Assembly: GCA_018663625.1 (NCBI GenBank) | Contig: JABJPX010000069.1 | Location: forward strand, 52,399-116,398 | Length of the DNA stretch: 64,000 bases | Direction: 5' to 3' | From: Polaribacter sp. | GTDB lineage: Bacteria; Bacteroidota; Bacteroidia; Flavobacteriales; Flavobacteriaceae | Shown: positions 33,990 through 44,603 of the stretch, one piece after another | How positions within the stretch are numbered: position 1 is the first letter of the stretch | How the letters are laid out: each line of letters opens with the position of its first letter | Translations under genes and position numbers: made by a program | The notes under the pieces: model-generated | What the model was told of the DNA's origin: nothing | Seen by the model: the letters and a program-made list of their open reading frames with translations, nothing else | Database searches by the model: none

Positions 33990-34538
33990 TTATTTTAACA
34001 AATCAGCACGTAAAACTTCTACGTATTGAACAATTTGCCAACGTTCGTTATATGTTAATTGAGATGAATGAGAACCCATTAAGTTTTTACCGTGCATTAA
34101 AACATGGTAGATACTCCCTTCTGTAAGGTCTCTGTCTTTATAATTTGGAATCCCTAAGAATTTCTCTGTTTTGGATAAATGTCCATTTCCATCTCCTTTT
34201 TTACCATGACAAGAAGTACAGTATATGGTGTACATAGACTTTCCATTTGCCAAGTTTTCTTCGGTAAGTTCTAAAGGGTTTTTTAAGTCTGCTTTCGCTT
34301 TCTCGTATCCTTCGTTGTTATCTGCGATATCATAAGCAGGATGACCTCCTCTTGGGATGGTTCCAGCTACAGGTTTGCTATTCACAGGGTTTCCTTTCAA
34401 TCCATTTTCTGCATCTGCATTGTAAGGAATCGATTCATACATGTCTGGCATGTATTGCATTTGTGGAGTTCTCTTATCGCCACAAGAAGCTAAACTTGCA
34501 ACAATTACTAAAACGATAATTAATTTAAAATTCTTCAT
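33990..34538 (-). CDS. actE: Alternative complex III monohaem cytochrome c ActE
   Basis: A 182-residue lipoprotein (lipobox VASLASC, Cys19) with one c-type haem motif, CTSCH, in YTIYCTSCHGKKGDGNGH. The methionine ligand is probably in the VLMHGKNLMGSH region. In ACIII this subunit carries electrons from ActA towards the oxidase. It lies between actD and actF. Confidence 0.94.
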   Translation of the reverse strand: MKNFKLIIVLVIVASLASCGDKRTPQMQYMPDMYESIPYNADAENGLKGNPVNSKPVAGTIPRGGHPAYDIADNNEGYEKAKADLKNPLELTEENLANGKSMYTIYCTSCHGKKGDGNGHLSKTEKFLGIPNYKDRDLTEGSIYHVLMHGKNLMGSHSSQLTYNERWQIVQYVEVLRADLLK

Positions 34539-34548
34539 TATCTATTGA

Positions 34549-35076
34549 TTAGTGCTTATCTACTACGTTAATTTCTACTGCGCCTGTTTCACTTAACAAA
34601 GAAGTCAATTCTGCTTCGTTGTTATGCACTGGGATTTCCATTAAAAAATGGTCATCTGTAGTTCTTGGATCTGGATTTTCTGCATCCTTAAAAGGCCAAA
34701 TTCTACTTCTCATATAGAAAGTGATTACCATTAAATGGGCTGCAAAAAATACGGTCAATTCAAACATGATTGGCACAAAGGCTGGCATGTTTTCTACCCA
34801 ACTAAAACTTGGCTTTCCTCCAATGTCTTGTGGCCAGTCGTCGATCATCATATAATTTGTCATCCAAATAGCGAACGCTAAACCTATAATTCCATACAAA
34901 AATGCAGTAATGGCAAGTCTTGTTGGTGCTAATCCCATGGCTTTGTCTAGGCCGTGAACTGGGAATGGACAAAATACTTCTTCAATGTGATGGTGTGCTG
35001 CTTTTACAGTTTTTACTGCATCTAACAAAACTTCGTCATCGGTATAAAACGCGTGAATAACTTTTGATGATTCCAT
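34549..35076 (-). CDS. actD: Alternative complex III subunit ActD (DUF3341)
   Basis: A 175-residue protein with two predicted membrane helices (about residues 55-75 and 100-122) and a DUF3341 domain. HAFYTDDEVLLDAVKTVK and EVFCPFPVHGLDKAMGL are the characteristic N-terminal stretches. It has no cofactor motif and is thought to be structural in ACIII. It starts two bases after actC ends, indicating coupling. Confidence 0.93.
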   Translation of the reverse strand: MESSKVIHAFYTDDEVLLDAVKTVKAAHHHIEEVFCPFPVHGLDKAMGLAPTRLAITAFLYGIIGLAFAIWMTNYMMIDDWPQDIGGKPSFSWVENMPAFVPIMFELTVFFAAHLMVITFYMRSRIWPFKDAENPDPRTTDDHFLMEIPVHNNEAELTSLLSETGAVEINVVDKH

Positions 35077-35078
35077 AA

Positions 35079-36542
35079 TTATCCGTTTAAATTGTTATCA
35101 GAATCTTCCTTCTTGCTCGTTGCATTTAAGTCAACAATAGCTGGCTTAGTAGGAATTCCTTGTTCGCTTCTCTTCTTGTAAAATTCACCCGAAGATTTTA
35201 AAATAGTTTTTACTTCCGCTTGCGCGATTACTGGGAATGTTCTTGCGTACAATAAAAATAATACGAAGAAAAAACCAATGGTTCCAATAAAGATACCAAC
35301 ATCAACGAAAGTAGGTTCAAAACGCCACCAGGTTGATGGTAAGTGTCCTTTACTTAAAACAATCGCAATAATATCAAAACGCTCAAACCACATCCCAATG
35401 TTAATGGCTATTGAAATAATGAAAGTCCATATAAAACTTCTTCTTATTTTTTTGAACCATAATAATTGTGGCGTAATAATATTGAAGATGATTAATGACC
35501 AGAATGCCCAATAATAAGGTCCAGTTGCAGCACCTACAGATAAATACGTATAGTTTTCATAAGGAGAACCGGTATACCATGCGATAAAGAATTCAGTTGC
35601 ATAGGCTACGGCTACAATACCACCTGTTAGGATAATTACAATGTTCATATACTCAATGTGCATACGGGTAATGTAATCTTCCATATTGGTCACCTTTCTC
35701 ATAATCCCTAATAAAGTTTGTACCATTGCAAATCCTGAAAAGATTGCTCCAGCTACGAAATAAGGAGGGAAAATTGTTGAGTGCCATCCTGGATTGATTG
35801 AAGTTGCAAAATCCATCGATACAATCGTGTGTACAGAAAGTACTAATGGAGTTGCCAAACCAGCTAACACCAAAGATACTTCTTCAAAACGTTGCCAATC
35901 TTTTGCTCTTCCCGACCAACCGAATGATAATAAGGCATATATTTTCTTTTGAAAAGGTTTTACTGCTCTATCACGAATCATTGCGAAATCTGGAAGTAAA
36001 CCTGTCCACCAAAATACTAATGATACAGATAAGTAGGTAGAAATTGCAAATACATCCCAGAGTAATGGCGAATTAAAGTTTACCCATAAAGAACCAAATT
36101 GATTCGGAATTGGCAATACCCAATAAGCATTCCAAGGTCTACCCATGTGAATAATTGGAAACAATCCTGCCTGAAAAACGGCAAAGATCGTCATGGCTTC
36201 CGCAGAACGGTTAATGGCCATTCTCCATTTTTGACGGAATAATAAAAGTACTGCTGAGATTAAAGTTCCGGCGTGACCGATACCTACCCACCATACAAAG
36301 TTTGTAATATCCCAAGCCCATCCAATGTTCTTGTTCAATCCCCAAACCCCAATTCCGGTTCCAACAGTATAAAAGATACAACCAAATCCCCATAACATTG
36401 CTGCTAAAGAAATATAGAAAGCTATATACCAATTTTTATTTGCCTGACCTTCGATAGGTTTTGCAATATCTTCTGTAATATCGTGATAACTTTTATCACC
36501 TAGTACTAAAGGTTCTCTAATGGATGCTTCGTAATGAGACAT
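35079..36542 (-). CDS. actC: Alternative complex III membrane subunit ActC (NrfD/PsrC-like)
   Basis: Ten-helix membrane subunit of 487 residues, of the NrfD/polysulfide-reductase family, which holds the quinol site in ACIII. WDITNFVWWVGIGHAGTLISA and the GRPWNAYWVLPIPNQ segment are typical. It forms the membrane core with ActF and docks the iron-sulfur protein ActB. The charged C-terminal tail (about residues 450-487) is probably cytoplasmic. Confidence 0.95.
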   Translation of the reverse strand: MSHYEASIREPLVLGDKSYHDITEDIAKPIEGQANKNWYIAFYISLAAMLWGFGCIFYTVGTGIGVWGLNKNIGWAWDITNFVWWVGIGHAGTLISAVLLLFRQKWRMAINRSAEAMTIFAVFQAGLFPIIHMGRPWNAYWVLPIPNQFGSLWVNFNSPLLWDVFAISTYLSVSLVFWWTGLLPDFAMIRDRAVKPFQKKIYALLSFGWSGRAKDWQRFEEVSLVLAGLATPLVLSVHTIVSMDFATSINPGWHSTIFPPYFVAGAIFSGFAMVQTLLGIMRKVTNMEDYITRMHIEYMNIVIILTGGIVAVAYATEFFIAWYTGSPYENYTYLSVGAATGPYYWAFWSLIIFNIITPQLLWFKKIRRSFIWTFIISIAINIGMWFERFDIIAIVLSKGHLPSTWWRFEPTFVDVGIFIGTIGFFFVLFLLYARTFPVIAQAEVKTILKSSGEFYKKRSEQGIPTKPAIVDLNATSKKEDSDNNLNG

Positions 36543-36564
36543 ATTTTTATATCTTAATTTTTAA

Positions 36565-39500
36565 TTACGCTTCGTTTGTATTTCTAACCTTCACTTGATA
36601 CACTACATTCGGTTTCGTTTGTAGATAATCTAAAACATGATAAGCTCTTTTATCTGCAGCTAACTTTGTAACAACTTCTTTCTCGTTGTTTACATCACCA
36701 AACTGTAAAGATCCTGTTGTACAAGCTGATGAACATGCTGTTGCAAATTCTCCTGCTTCTATTTTCCTTCCTTCTTTCTTGGCTTTCAAAATGGTTGCTT
36801 GTGTCATTTGAATACACATAGAACATTTTTCCATCACCCCTCTAGAACGAACAACTACATCTGGATTTAAAACCATTTTACCATACTCGTTGTTCATGTG
36901 GAAATCAAACTCATTGTTGTTTGAGTAATTGAACCAGTTGAAACGACGTACTCTATATGGACAGTTGTTTGCACAATATCTTGTTCCCACACATCTGTTG
37001 TAAGCCATGTGGTTTTGACCTTGTTTACTGTGTGTGGTTGCAGCTACTGGACAAACCGTCTCACAAGGAGCATGGTTACAGTGCTGACACATCATTGGTT
37101 GGAAAGTAACTTGAGGATTTTCTGCCTCAGTTTCAATAGCAGCATACATATCAGCTCTACTTAAGCCCAATTCGTCTGTTGCAAACTTTCTCACTTTTGG
37201 AGATGTTGGTTCATGACCTGTTGCCGCTCTGTATTCTTCTTCTACTCCTGAAGAATAGTATCTATCGATACGCAACCAGTGCATATCTCGACCAACTCTT
37301 ACTTCGTTTTTACCAACTACGGGTACATTGTTTTCTGCATGACATGCTACAACACAAGATCCACAACCAGTACAAGAGGTTAAATCGATAGAAAGATTGA
37401 AATGGTGTCCAACTTCTCGATTGTGCTCGGCCCATAAATCAATAGACTTCGCCTCCACTTCTTGATGGTCGTAAGAAACCATTGCTGGAATGTTCCAACC
37501 GTTTTTGTGATCTTTTGGATCGATATTCACATAATCTTTTAAAGAAACTTCTTTTAAGATATCGTGACGTCCTGCAATTGTTTTTTGTACTTGTGTACAA
37601 GCAAACCTATGCGTTCCGGATACTTTTTCGATAGCAACACCGTATTGTACTGTGTTGGCATCTTTATATAATGGGTAGGCATTGACTCCTACTTTCATTT
37701 CATCTTTAAAACCGAGTGTTCTACCATATCCTAAAGCAAGACCGATAGATCCTGGTGCTTGACCTGGTTGAATTAATACAGGAACATTGGCAACTGTTAC
37801 TCCATTAAGAGTCAGATTTGCATAATCCCCATCAATCGCTCCATTGTCTTTTATTGGATTGGTAAACCCTAATTTCTTGGCATCTGCCATAGAAATGGTT
37901 AAGTAATTGTCCCAAGAAGCTCTTGTTAATGGATCTGGAAATTCTTGCAACCAAGGATTGTTTGCCTGTTTCCCATCTCCTAAACCAGTAGAGGTATAAA
38001 GAACCAATTCAAATTCTGATGCTTTTACTGAGCGGTACAAGTTAGCAGTAGCCTCTGAAAGTGATACTGATTTGAGTGCAACCGTTTTGGAAACTTCTTT
38101 TGTAAAGAAACCATTGTGCAATGCTGTGTTCCAAGAAGCTCCTCCTAACACGTTTGAAGACCAGAAAGATTTTAAATAATCGTAGTAAGAAGTTGAACTT
38201 CCTGACCAAGCTAATAAAACTTCTTGAATTTGACGTGTTTTGAATAGTTTCTGAATGGTTGGCTGAACTAAACTGTAGTTTCCTTCAGCAATAGAAACAT
38301 CTCCCCAACTCTCTAAAAAGTGAGTTGCTGGTAATACATAATTTGAAGCGGCAACCGTATCGTTATTCTCGACAGCAATTGCTACTGATAATTTATCTTT
38401 TAAAGCCGTTGCAAATTCTTGTCCATTTGCTAAACTATAAACAGGATCTACATTATATGAAACAACACCTGCAAGCGTTCCAGATTTTAAATCTGCAACC
38501 ATTTGTTCAACATCTGCATCGTTTCCTTGGCGAATGTTTAAGGTATTTGTTAAATCAATAATTTCACTCCCTAAAATTCGATTGATTTCTAAGGTAATTA
38601 ATTGTGCGTTCTTATCATTTAAACCTGTTAAAACAACCGCTTTAGAACCCGCCTTTTGTAAGGTAGCTGCTAATTTTTTGATGGCTGCATCTTGGGCAGT
38701 TGCTTTAGAAGCAACATTGTTTCCTGAGAGGGCATTGTATAGATTTAACAAGGCGAATACTTGATCGGATGGCTTTACAACCATACGCTTATCTGCGTTT
38801 GCACCTGTTAATGACATGTTACTTTCTAACTGAACATGGTAAGACATTTTTCCATTTTCAGGTTTTCTTCCAGCAACATATGCTTTCTCAAAACCTCCGT
38901 GAAAATCACCTAAGAAATCGGCTTCAAAAGAAACGATTACTTCTGCTTTGTCTAAATGATAATTTGGCAATGCTCTTTTGCCATATACTTCTTGAAAAGC
39001 ATCTGCAGCACCACTTTCTGAAACCGCATCATATACCACATGTTTTACGTTTGGATATGCAGCGGTAAATTCTCCTACAATTTTAGTTGTAGAAGGACTT
39101 GCCATGGTACCTGTTAATAAAACAACTGGTTTGTTTGCAGCTCTTAAAGCAGCTAGCGTAGCTCCAATTTCTGCATCGGCATCCGCCCAAGAAATTGCGT
39201 TCCCACCTTTAGTAGGCTCTTTCAAACGAAGGCTTTCATCATACAACGACAATACAGAAGCTTGCACTCTTGCATTTGTAGTTCCATTTGCCTCTTTGTT
39301 TGGCATGATTTGGATTGGACGCCCTTCTCTTGTTTTTATTAAAACATTCGCAAAGTCGTATCCATCTGCTACTGTTGTTGCAAACCAATCTGCAACTCCA
39401 GGAATAATATCGTTTGGTTTTACTACATAAGGAATCGATTTGATCACCGGCCCTTCACAGGCAGCTAACGATGCTGCTGCGGTTGTAAAGCCAACATACT

Positions 39501-39666
39501 TTAAAAAGTCTCTACGCGAAGTAGAAGAAGTCTCAAGTGTTTCTTTATCACCTAAAAAATCATCTGTAGGAATGTTTTCTACAAATTCATTTTTACTTAG
39601 CGTTTCAACAACAGAACTATCTTTTAGTTCTTCAACACTTTTCCAGTATTTTTTGATTGAAGCCAT
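36565..39666 (-). CDS. actB: Alternative complex III iron-sulfur protein ActB (Tat-exported)
   Basis: A 1033-residue fusion of a molybdopterin-oxidoreductase-like domain, expected to lack the cofactor, and a C-terminal ferredoxin domain. The N-terminus carries a twin-arginine signal, SRRDFLKYVGFTTA, followed by a lipobox-like AAC. Cysteine clusters for four iron-sulfur centres are visible: CTGCGSCVVAC, CQHCNHAPCETVC, CVGTRYCANNC and CSMC with CSSAC. It passes electrons from quinol at ActC to the haems of ActA. Size and motif order match ActB of Bacteroidota. Confidence 0.95.
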   Translation of the reverse strand: MASIKKYWKSVEELKDSSVVETLSKNEFVENIPTDDFLGDKETLETSSTSRRDFLKYVGFTTAAASLAACEGPVIKSIPYVVKPNDIIPGVADWFATTVADGYDFANVLIKTREGRPIQIMPNKEANGTTNARVQASVLSLYDESLRLKEPTKGGNAISWADADAEIGATLAALRAANKPVVLLTGTMASPSTTKIVGEFTAAYPNVKHVVYDAVSESGAADAFQEVYGKRALPNYHLDKAEVIVSFEADFLGDFHGGFEKAYVAGRKPENGKMSYHVQLESNMSLTGANADKRMVVKPSDQVFALLNLYNALSGNNVASKATAQDAAIKKLAATLQKAGSKAVVLTGLNDKNAQLITLEINRILGSEIIDLTNTLNIRQGNDADVEQMVADLKSGTLAGVVSYNVDPVYSLANGQEFATALKDKLSVAIAVENNDTVAASNYVLPATHFLESWGDVSIAEGNYSLVQPTIQKLFKTRQIQEVLLAWSGSSTSYYDYLKSFWSSNVLGGASWNTALHNGFFTKEVSKTVALKSVSLSEATANLYRSVKASEFELVLYTSTGLGDGKQANNPWLQEFPDPLTRASWDNYLTISMADAKKLGFTNPIKDNGAIDGDYANLTLNGVTVANVPVLIQPGQAPGSIGLALGYGRTLGFKDEMKVGVNAYPLYKDANTVQYGVAIEKVSGTHRFACTQVQKTIAGRHDILKEVSLKDYVNIDPKDHKNGWNIPAMVSYDHQEVEAKSIDLWAEHNREVGHHFNLSIDLTSCTGCGSCVVACHAENNVPVVGKNEVRVGRDMHWLRIDRYYSSGVEEEYRAATGHEPTSPKVRKFATDELGLSRADMYAAIETEAENPQVTFQPMMCQHCNHAPCETVCPVAATTHSKQGQNHMAYNRCVGTRYCANNCPYRVRRFNWFNYSNNNEFDFHMNNEYGKMVLNPDVVVRSRGVMEKCSMCIQMTQATILKAKKEGRKIEAGEFATACSSACTTGSLQFGDVNNEKEVVTKLAADKRAYHVLDYLQTKPNVVYQVKVRNTNEA

Positions 39667-39738
39667 TTACTTATTGGTATTAGTTTTTAGTTTTTGTTGT
39701 TCGTTTTCACTGCAACAAAAAACAATTCTCTTCTTTGA

Positions 39739-41052
39739 TTAATAATGACACTTACCACACTCTAATCCACCTAACTGAGCCGCTGTAACTTTATCTACAC
39801 CGTACTTTTTAGCTAATTGCTCGTGAATTTTTGCGTAATATTCGTTTCCTTTTAAATCTACATCTGTTTCTCTGTGACAGTCAATACACCAACCCATTGT
39901 TAATGGAGCATGTTGATACAACTCTTCCATTTCTTCAACTGGACCATGACATTTCTGACATTGAACTCCAGCAACAGTAACGTGTTGTGAGTGATTGAAA
40001 TATACAAAATCTGGTAGATTGTGAATGCGCACCCATTTGATTGGCTTTGTATCTCCTGTATATTCTAATTCCTCTGCGTCCCAACCTGCAGCTTTATATA
40101 CTTTTGCAATTTCTTTATCTAATTCTGCTTTCTCTAAGGTTCTGTCTTCTAAAACAACCACTGTATTGTCTGCAACTTCAGCAATACTTTTGTGACAGTT
40201 CATACAAACATTCACCGAAGGAATTCCGGAGTGCTTACTATGCTTTGCGGAAGAGTGACAGTATTGACAGTCAATTTTATTATCTCCTGCGTGTATTTTG
40301 TGAGAGAATACAATCGGTTGCACCGGCTGATATCCTTGATCTACACCTACACTAAATAAAGTTCCAAATAATACATATGCAGACATCAACAGCGCGAAGA
40401 TGACAAACAACACATGTAAGAATGTATTCTTTTTAATTCCTGCCCATAATTCTTGCAAGTCTCTTTTAAGATTTGACTGTACGTCTGAGTCTTTCTTTTT
40501 GTTTCCTTTTAACTCATTGACTTGCTTCAACAATGAAGCAATCATGATAAAGGCAACGATAATCGCCGCGGCTAAAATCATAATCACCCAAGAAGGAGCT
40601 CCTCCAGTGGCACCACCATCAGTTCCGGTTCCTTCAGCTGCTACCTCAGCAACTTTTTTGATTTCACCGACTGTGGTATAATATAAAATATCATCAATAT
40701 TTTGATCTGTTAAAGCTGGAAATGCAGTCATCACAGAACCGTTGTATTCTTCATAAATGGCAATGGCATCTGCATCCCCTGAAGCTCTTAACGCTGCGTT
40801 GTTTTTAATCCAAGACTTTAGCCAGTCGTTCTCTCTACGAGACTCCACACCACCTAATTTTGGCCCAATCAACTTTTTGTCTAACTTGTGACAAGAAGCA
40901 CATTGAGATTTAAATAAATTTTTTCCTTCTTTGTGACGAGCCTCATCTACATCTTGTGCGTTTGAGGAAAGAGTGAATGCGAATAATAAAAGAAATGTGA
41001 TACTTTTAAAAAGCAAACTCGTAAGTCTATTGTGCAATGCTACACTTTTCAT
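39739..41052 (-). CDS. actA: Alternative complex III multihaem cytochrome c ActA, six haem motifs
   Basis: First gene of the respiratory operon; 437 residues with a signal peptide ending SSNAQ. Six CxxCH motifs are visible: CASCH (51-55), CQYCH (262-266), CMNCH (283-287), CQKCH (365-369), CIDCH (389-393) and CGKCH (432-436). The first lies in a separate class I cytochrome c domain, followed by two membrane helices (about 153-176 and 212-235), and the last five form the pentahaem part. ActA first described from Rhodothermus has five haems, so the N-terminal domain is an addition. Confidence 0.94.
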   Translation of the reverse strand: MKSVALHNRLTSLLFKSITFLLLFAFTLSSNAQDVDEARHKEGKNLFKSQCASCHKLDKKLIGPKLGGVESRRENDWLKSWIKNNAALRASGDADAIAIYEEYNGSVMTAFPALTDQNIDDILYYTTVGEIKKVAEVAAEGTGTDGGATGGAPSWVIMILAAAIIVAFIMIASLLKQVNELKGNKKKDSDVQSNLKRDLQELWAGIKKNTFLHVLFVIFALLMSAYVLFGTLFSVGVDQGYQPVQPIVFSHKIHAGDNKIDCQYCHSSAKHSKHSGIPSVNVCMNCHKSIAEVADNTVVVLEDRTLEKAELDKEIAKVYKAAGWDAEELEYTGDTKPIKWVRIHNLPDFVYFNHSQHVTVAGVQCQKCHGPVEEMEELYQHAPLTMGWCIDCHRETDVDLKGNEYYAKIHEQLAKKYGVDKVTAAQLGGLECGKCHY

Positions 41053-41119
41053 ATTTACAACTATAATTTAAATATTCTAGTTAAAAACTGATTCAAAATT
41101 AACCCGTGATTCAGTTGCA

Positions 41120-41127
41120 CAAAAGTA
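41120..41127 (-). promoter_or_regulatory. Promoter -7 element of the act-cox operon
   Basis: TACTTTTG on the minus strand matches TAnnTTTG and lies 67 bases before the actA ATG. The leader of about 60 bases is A/T-rich and I see no structure in it. Confidence 0.6.
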
Positions 41128-41200
41128 CTACTTATTGCTAAATTTTTAAAAGCGAATGGAATCTTAAATATCAATTTATAATAATTCTAAATAAGATATT

Positions 41201-41234
41201 TTGCAATATAGTATGTAACAAGTTGTTACTTTTG
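41201..41234 (+). promoter_or_regulatory. Promoter of the SPOR-domain gene
   Basis: TTG at 41201-41203 and TACTTTTG at 41227-41234 are separated by 23 bases and match the -33/-7 pattern. The ATG is 18 bases after the -7 element. Confidence 0.65.
41215..41229. promoter_or_regulatory. Palindrome GTAACAA-G-TTGTTAC inside the SPOR promoter
   Basis: A perfect 7-bp inverted repeat around one base that fills the spacer and overlaps the first bases of the -7 element, the place where a repressor dimer would bind. It resembles the palindrome at 26691-26704. It is also about 90 bases upstream of the act operon -7 element. Confidence 0.5.
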
Positions 41235-41251
41235 TAGAAAGAATATAAACG

Positions 41252-41620
41252 ATGAACATAAAAGCTATTTTACTCACTTTTGCCTGCTTATTTTGCCTTG
41301 GGAATTCCACCACCTATGCACAATCACAAAACAATGATAATGACAGCATTCGTGCTATTATTGAGAAAAAAAGAGACTACAATGAGCGCAAAGGCATTGG
41401 GTATCGCATTCAGCTTTACAACGGGAGTGAAAAACGTGTTAAGACTATTAGAGCGAAATTTCGCATCGAATTTCCATCGATAGAGACCTATTTAAAATAC
41501 AATGCACCAGAATGGAAAATACAAGTTGGTAGTTACAAAACAACTTTAGAGGCCGCCAAAGGATTGAGAGAAATAAGTAAGAAGTTCTCAGGTGCTATTA
41601 TCATTCCAATAAGTAAATAA
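41252..41620 (+). CDS. SPOR-domain protein, exported
   Basis: A 122-residue protein with a signal peptide (about 23 residues, ending TTYAQ) and one SPOR domain, visible in GIGYRIQLYNGSEKRVKTI and in WKIQVGSYKTTLEAAKGL. SPOR domains bind peptidoglycan strands that lack stem peptides, at division sites. The partner is unknown. It is a single-gene unit between the act and rimP-nusA-infB operons. Confidence 0.88.
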   Translation: MNIKAILLTFACLFCLGNSTTYAQSQNNDNDSIRAIIEKKRDYNERKGIGYRIQLYNGSEKRVKTIRAKFRIEFPSIETYLKYNAPEWKIQVGSYKTTLEAAKGLREISKKFSGAIIIPISK

Positions 41621-41632
41621 AAAAAATACAAA

Positions 41633-41668
41633 CAAAAAAAACGCCGCAAATTGCGGCGTTTTTTTTTG
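41633..41668. terminator. Bidirectional intrinsic terminator
   Basis: A-run, stem ACGCCGCAA with TTGCGGCGT, then nine T. It serves the SPOR gene on the plus strand and infB on the minus strand. Confidence 0.95.
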
Positions 41669-41684
41669 AACGATATTGAAAATA

Positions 41685-44537
41685 TTATTTCAATTTTTTC
41701 TTTACTGCTACTTCTTTATAAGCTTCAATAGTATCTCCTTCTTGAATATCATTATAGCCTTTTAATTGAAGTCCACAATCATATCCTTTGGCTACTTCTT
41801 TTACATCGTCTTTGAAACGTTTTAAAGAGGTCAATACACCGTCATGAACAACGATTCCGTCTCTAATAATTCTAATTTTAGAATCTCTAAAGATTTTACC
41901 AGAGATGACCATACATCCTGCAATGTTCCCCACTTTCGAGATTTTATACACCTCTCTAATTTCTACATTACCACTGATTTCCTCTTTCATGTCTGGAGAT
42001 AACATTCCTTCCATCGCATCTTTTAAGTCACCAATTGCATCATAAATAATAGAATACGTTCTAATATCTACTTCTTCTCTATCTGCAATGATTCTCGCGT
42101 TTCCTTGCGGACGAACGTTAAAACCTACAATAATTGCATCTGAAGCAGTTGCTAATAACACATCACTTTCTGTAATGGCTCCAACTCCTTTATGTAAAAT
42201 ATTTACTTGAATTTCTTCGGTAGATAATTTCTGGAAAGAATCTGTCAATGCTTCTACAGAACCATCTACATCTCCTTTTAAGATAATGTTCAACTCTTTA
42301 AAGTCTCCCAATGCAATTCTACGTCCAATTTCGTCTAAGGTTAATGTTTTCTGAGTTCGAACAGATTGCTCACGTTGTAATTGAGAACGTTTCGATGCAA
42401 TTTGTTTTGCTTCTCGTTCGTCATCAAATACATTGAATTTATCTCCTGCTTGTGGTGCTCCATCCAATCCTAAGATAGATACTGGCGTTGAAGGACCAAC
42501 TTCTTTCAAGTTGTTTCCTTTATCATCAAACATGGCTCTTACTTTACCACTGTGTTTACCAGCCAATAAGTAATCTCCAATTTTTAGGGTTCCTGCTTGT
42601 ACTAAAATCGTAGAAACATATCCTCTACCTTTATCTAGTAATGCTTCCACAACCGCACCAACTGCATTTTTATTCGGGTTTGCTTTTAATTCTAAAACCT
42701 CAGCCTCTAATAAAACTTTCTCTAACAATTCTGGAACTCCTTCTCCAGTTTTTGCAGAAATATCTTGCGATTGAATACTACCTCCCCAATCTTCAACTAA
42801 TAAATTCATAGCTGCTAATTGCGTTTTTACATTGTCTGGATTGGCATTGGGCCTGTCAATCTTATTAATTGCAAAAATAATTGGGACTCCTGCAGCTTGT
42901 GCATGAGAAATTGCTTCTTTCGTTTGCGGCATCACATCATCATCTGCTGCGGCTACAATAATTACTAAATCGGTCACTTGTGCACCACGGGCTCGCATAG
43001 CGGTAAACGCTTCGTGACCTGGTGTATCTAAAAATGCAATTTGTTGTTCGCCAACGGCTACAGAATAGGCTCCAATATGTTGCGTAATTCCTCCGCTTTC
43101 TCCCTCTATTACATTTGCTTTTCTAATATAATCTAATAAAGACGTCTTTCCGTGATCTACATGTCCCATCACCGTAATAATTGGCGCACGGGTAATCATA
43201 TCTTCCGGTTTGTCTTCAACTTCTTCAATCGCTTCTTCTACTTCAGCTCCTATAAATTCTACCGTATAATTAAACTCTTCTGCAACAATCACCAAAGTTT
43301 CAGCATCTAAACGCTGATTCATGGTCACCATCATTCCAAGCATCATACAAGAAGAAATAATATTGGTTACTGGAACATCCATCATAATAGCAACTTCACT
43401 TACAGTAACGAACTCGGTTACTTTTAAGATTTTGTTATCTAATGTCTGTGCTTCTAGTTCTGCTTCTGTATGCTCTCTTCGTGCATCTCTTTTATTTCTA
43501 CGATACTTCGCTCCTTTTCCTTTGCTAGATTTCCCTTGAAGTTTCTCCAACGTATCTCTAACCTGCTTCTGAATTTCTGCTTCTGTAGGCTCTTCTTTTT
43601 TAACAGGAGTTTGATTTGCTCGACCTCTATTAAAGGGTGGTTTTCCACTTCCGCTTCTTGCTTGGGGTCTTCCGACTCCACCTCCACCACTTCTGGAAGG
43701 AGTTCCAGAACCTGTTGTTGGCTTGTTAATTCGCTTTCGTTTCTTTCGAGGATCGTTGGCGTTTGCAGGCTTTGTTTCTGGCTTTTTCTTTTTCGGCTTG
43801 TCAAATTGCTTTAAGTCAATCGTTTTCCCAGTTATCTTAGGACCGTCTAATTTTTTATATTGAGTAACCAATGCTTCTGCATTTTCTGCGGTTACTTCTT
43901 TTGCTTTTTCTTCTGCTACTTTTTGTTTTGTAACAATAGGTGTTGCTTCTTTTTCAACAGCAGTAATTTTCTTAGCCGCTTCTTTTACCTCTACTTTGGC
44001 AACTTCTTTCGCTACTGTTTTTGGTTTTTCGGCAACCACCTTTTCTTCTTTAGGCGTTTCTTCAACAGCTTTAGGCGCTTCTTTTGAAGGAACTGCTGCA
44101 GCGACCACCTCTTTTTCTGTTTCCACAACAGGAGTTGGCGCTTCTTTTACTGCTTCGGGTTGTTTTTTACCCGTTGGATTATTGATATCTATCTTACCAA
44201 CAGTCTTAAATGCTAATTTTTCGGCTTTGGCTTTTAGAATAACTTCTTCTTTCTTTTCTTCCTCTGCTCTTTTCTTCTCTAATTTAGCTTCAAGCTCCAA
44301 ACGAATCGCTTCTTTCTCTTTTCGTTTTTCTTCACCAACTTCCTTAGATGCTGCTTTTTTGCTTGCGTCAGTTTGAAAACCATCAAGTAAAACTTGATAT
44401 ACGTCTCCAGATATTTTAGCAGTAGGCCTAGCTTCAACGTTGTGTCCGTTTTTTTCTAGAAATTCTACAGCTCTATCTAGAGAAATATTTAATTCTCTTA
44501 AAACTTTATTAAGCCTCATTGTTTTGCCTTCAGACAT
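41685..44537 (-). CDS. infB: Translation initiation factor IF-2
   Basis: GTPase that brings initiator tRNA to the ribosome. The 950-residue protein has an N-terminal DNA/RNA-binding-like start ([20 protein letters not shown]), a long Lys/Glu/Ala-rich low-complexity region to about residue 350, and the G domain with GHVDHGKTS (G1), DTPGHEAF (G3) and NKIDRP (G4), then the C-terminal domains. The low-complexity part gives long but meaningless open frames on the opposite strand. It is the last gene of rimP-nusA-infB. Confidence 0.97.
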   Translation of the reverse strand: MSEGKTMRLNKVLRELNISLDRAVEFLEKNGHNVEARPTAKISGDVYQVLLDGFQTDASKKAASKEVGEEKRKEKEAIRLELEAKLEKKRAEEEKKEEVILKAKAEKLAFKTVGKIDINNPTGKKQPEAVKEAPTPVVETEKEVVAAAVPSKEAPKAVEETPKEEKVVAEKPKTVAKEVAKVEVKEAAKKITAVEKEATPIVTKQKVAEEKAKEVTAENAEALVTQYKKLDGPKITGKTIDLKQFDKPKKKKPETKPANANDPRKKRKRINKPTTGSGTPSRSGGGGVGRPQARSGSGKPPFNRGRANQTPVKKEEPTEAEIQKQVRDTLEKLQGKSSKGKGAKYRRNKRDARREHTEAELEAQTLDNKILKVTEFVTVSEVAIMMDVPVTNIISSCMMLGMMVTMNQRLDAETLVIVAEEFNYTVEFIGAEVEEAIEEVEDKPEDMITRAPIITVMGHVDHGKTSLLDYIRKANVIEGESGGITQHIGAYSVAVGEQQIAFLDTPGHEAFTAMRARGAQVTDLVIIVAAADDDVMPQTKEAISHAQAAGVPIIFAINKIDRPNANPDNVKTQLAAMNLLVEDWGGSIQSQDISAKTGEGVPELLEKVLLEAEVLELKANPNKNAVGAVVEALLDKGRGYVSTILVQAGTLKIGDYLLAGKHSGKVRAMFDDKGNNLKEVGPSTPVSILGLDGAPQAGDKFNVFDDEREAKQIASKRSQLQREQSVRTQKTLTLDEIGRRIALGDFKELNIILKGDVDGSVEALTDSFQKLSTEEIQVNILHKGVGAITESDVLLATASDAIIVGFNVRPQGNARIIADREEVDIRTYSIIYDAIGDLKDAMEGMLSPDMKEEISGNVEIREVYKISKVGNIAGCMVISGKIFRDSKIRIIRDGIVVHDGVLTSLKRFKDDVKEVAKGYDCGLQLKGYNDIQEGDTIEAYKEVAVKKKLK

Positions 44538-44603
44538 ATAATATATTTTAGCCTTTAATTCTGTAAAAATAAACTTTTTACTTTAATTCTTTTTCTTGGT
44601 CGA

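Noticed and set aside
43470..44376. Long open frames opposite infB
   Set aside because: They mirror the Lys/Glu/Ala-rich low-complexity region of IF-2 and give Ser/Phe/Cys-rich nonsense with no recognisable domain.
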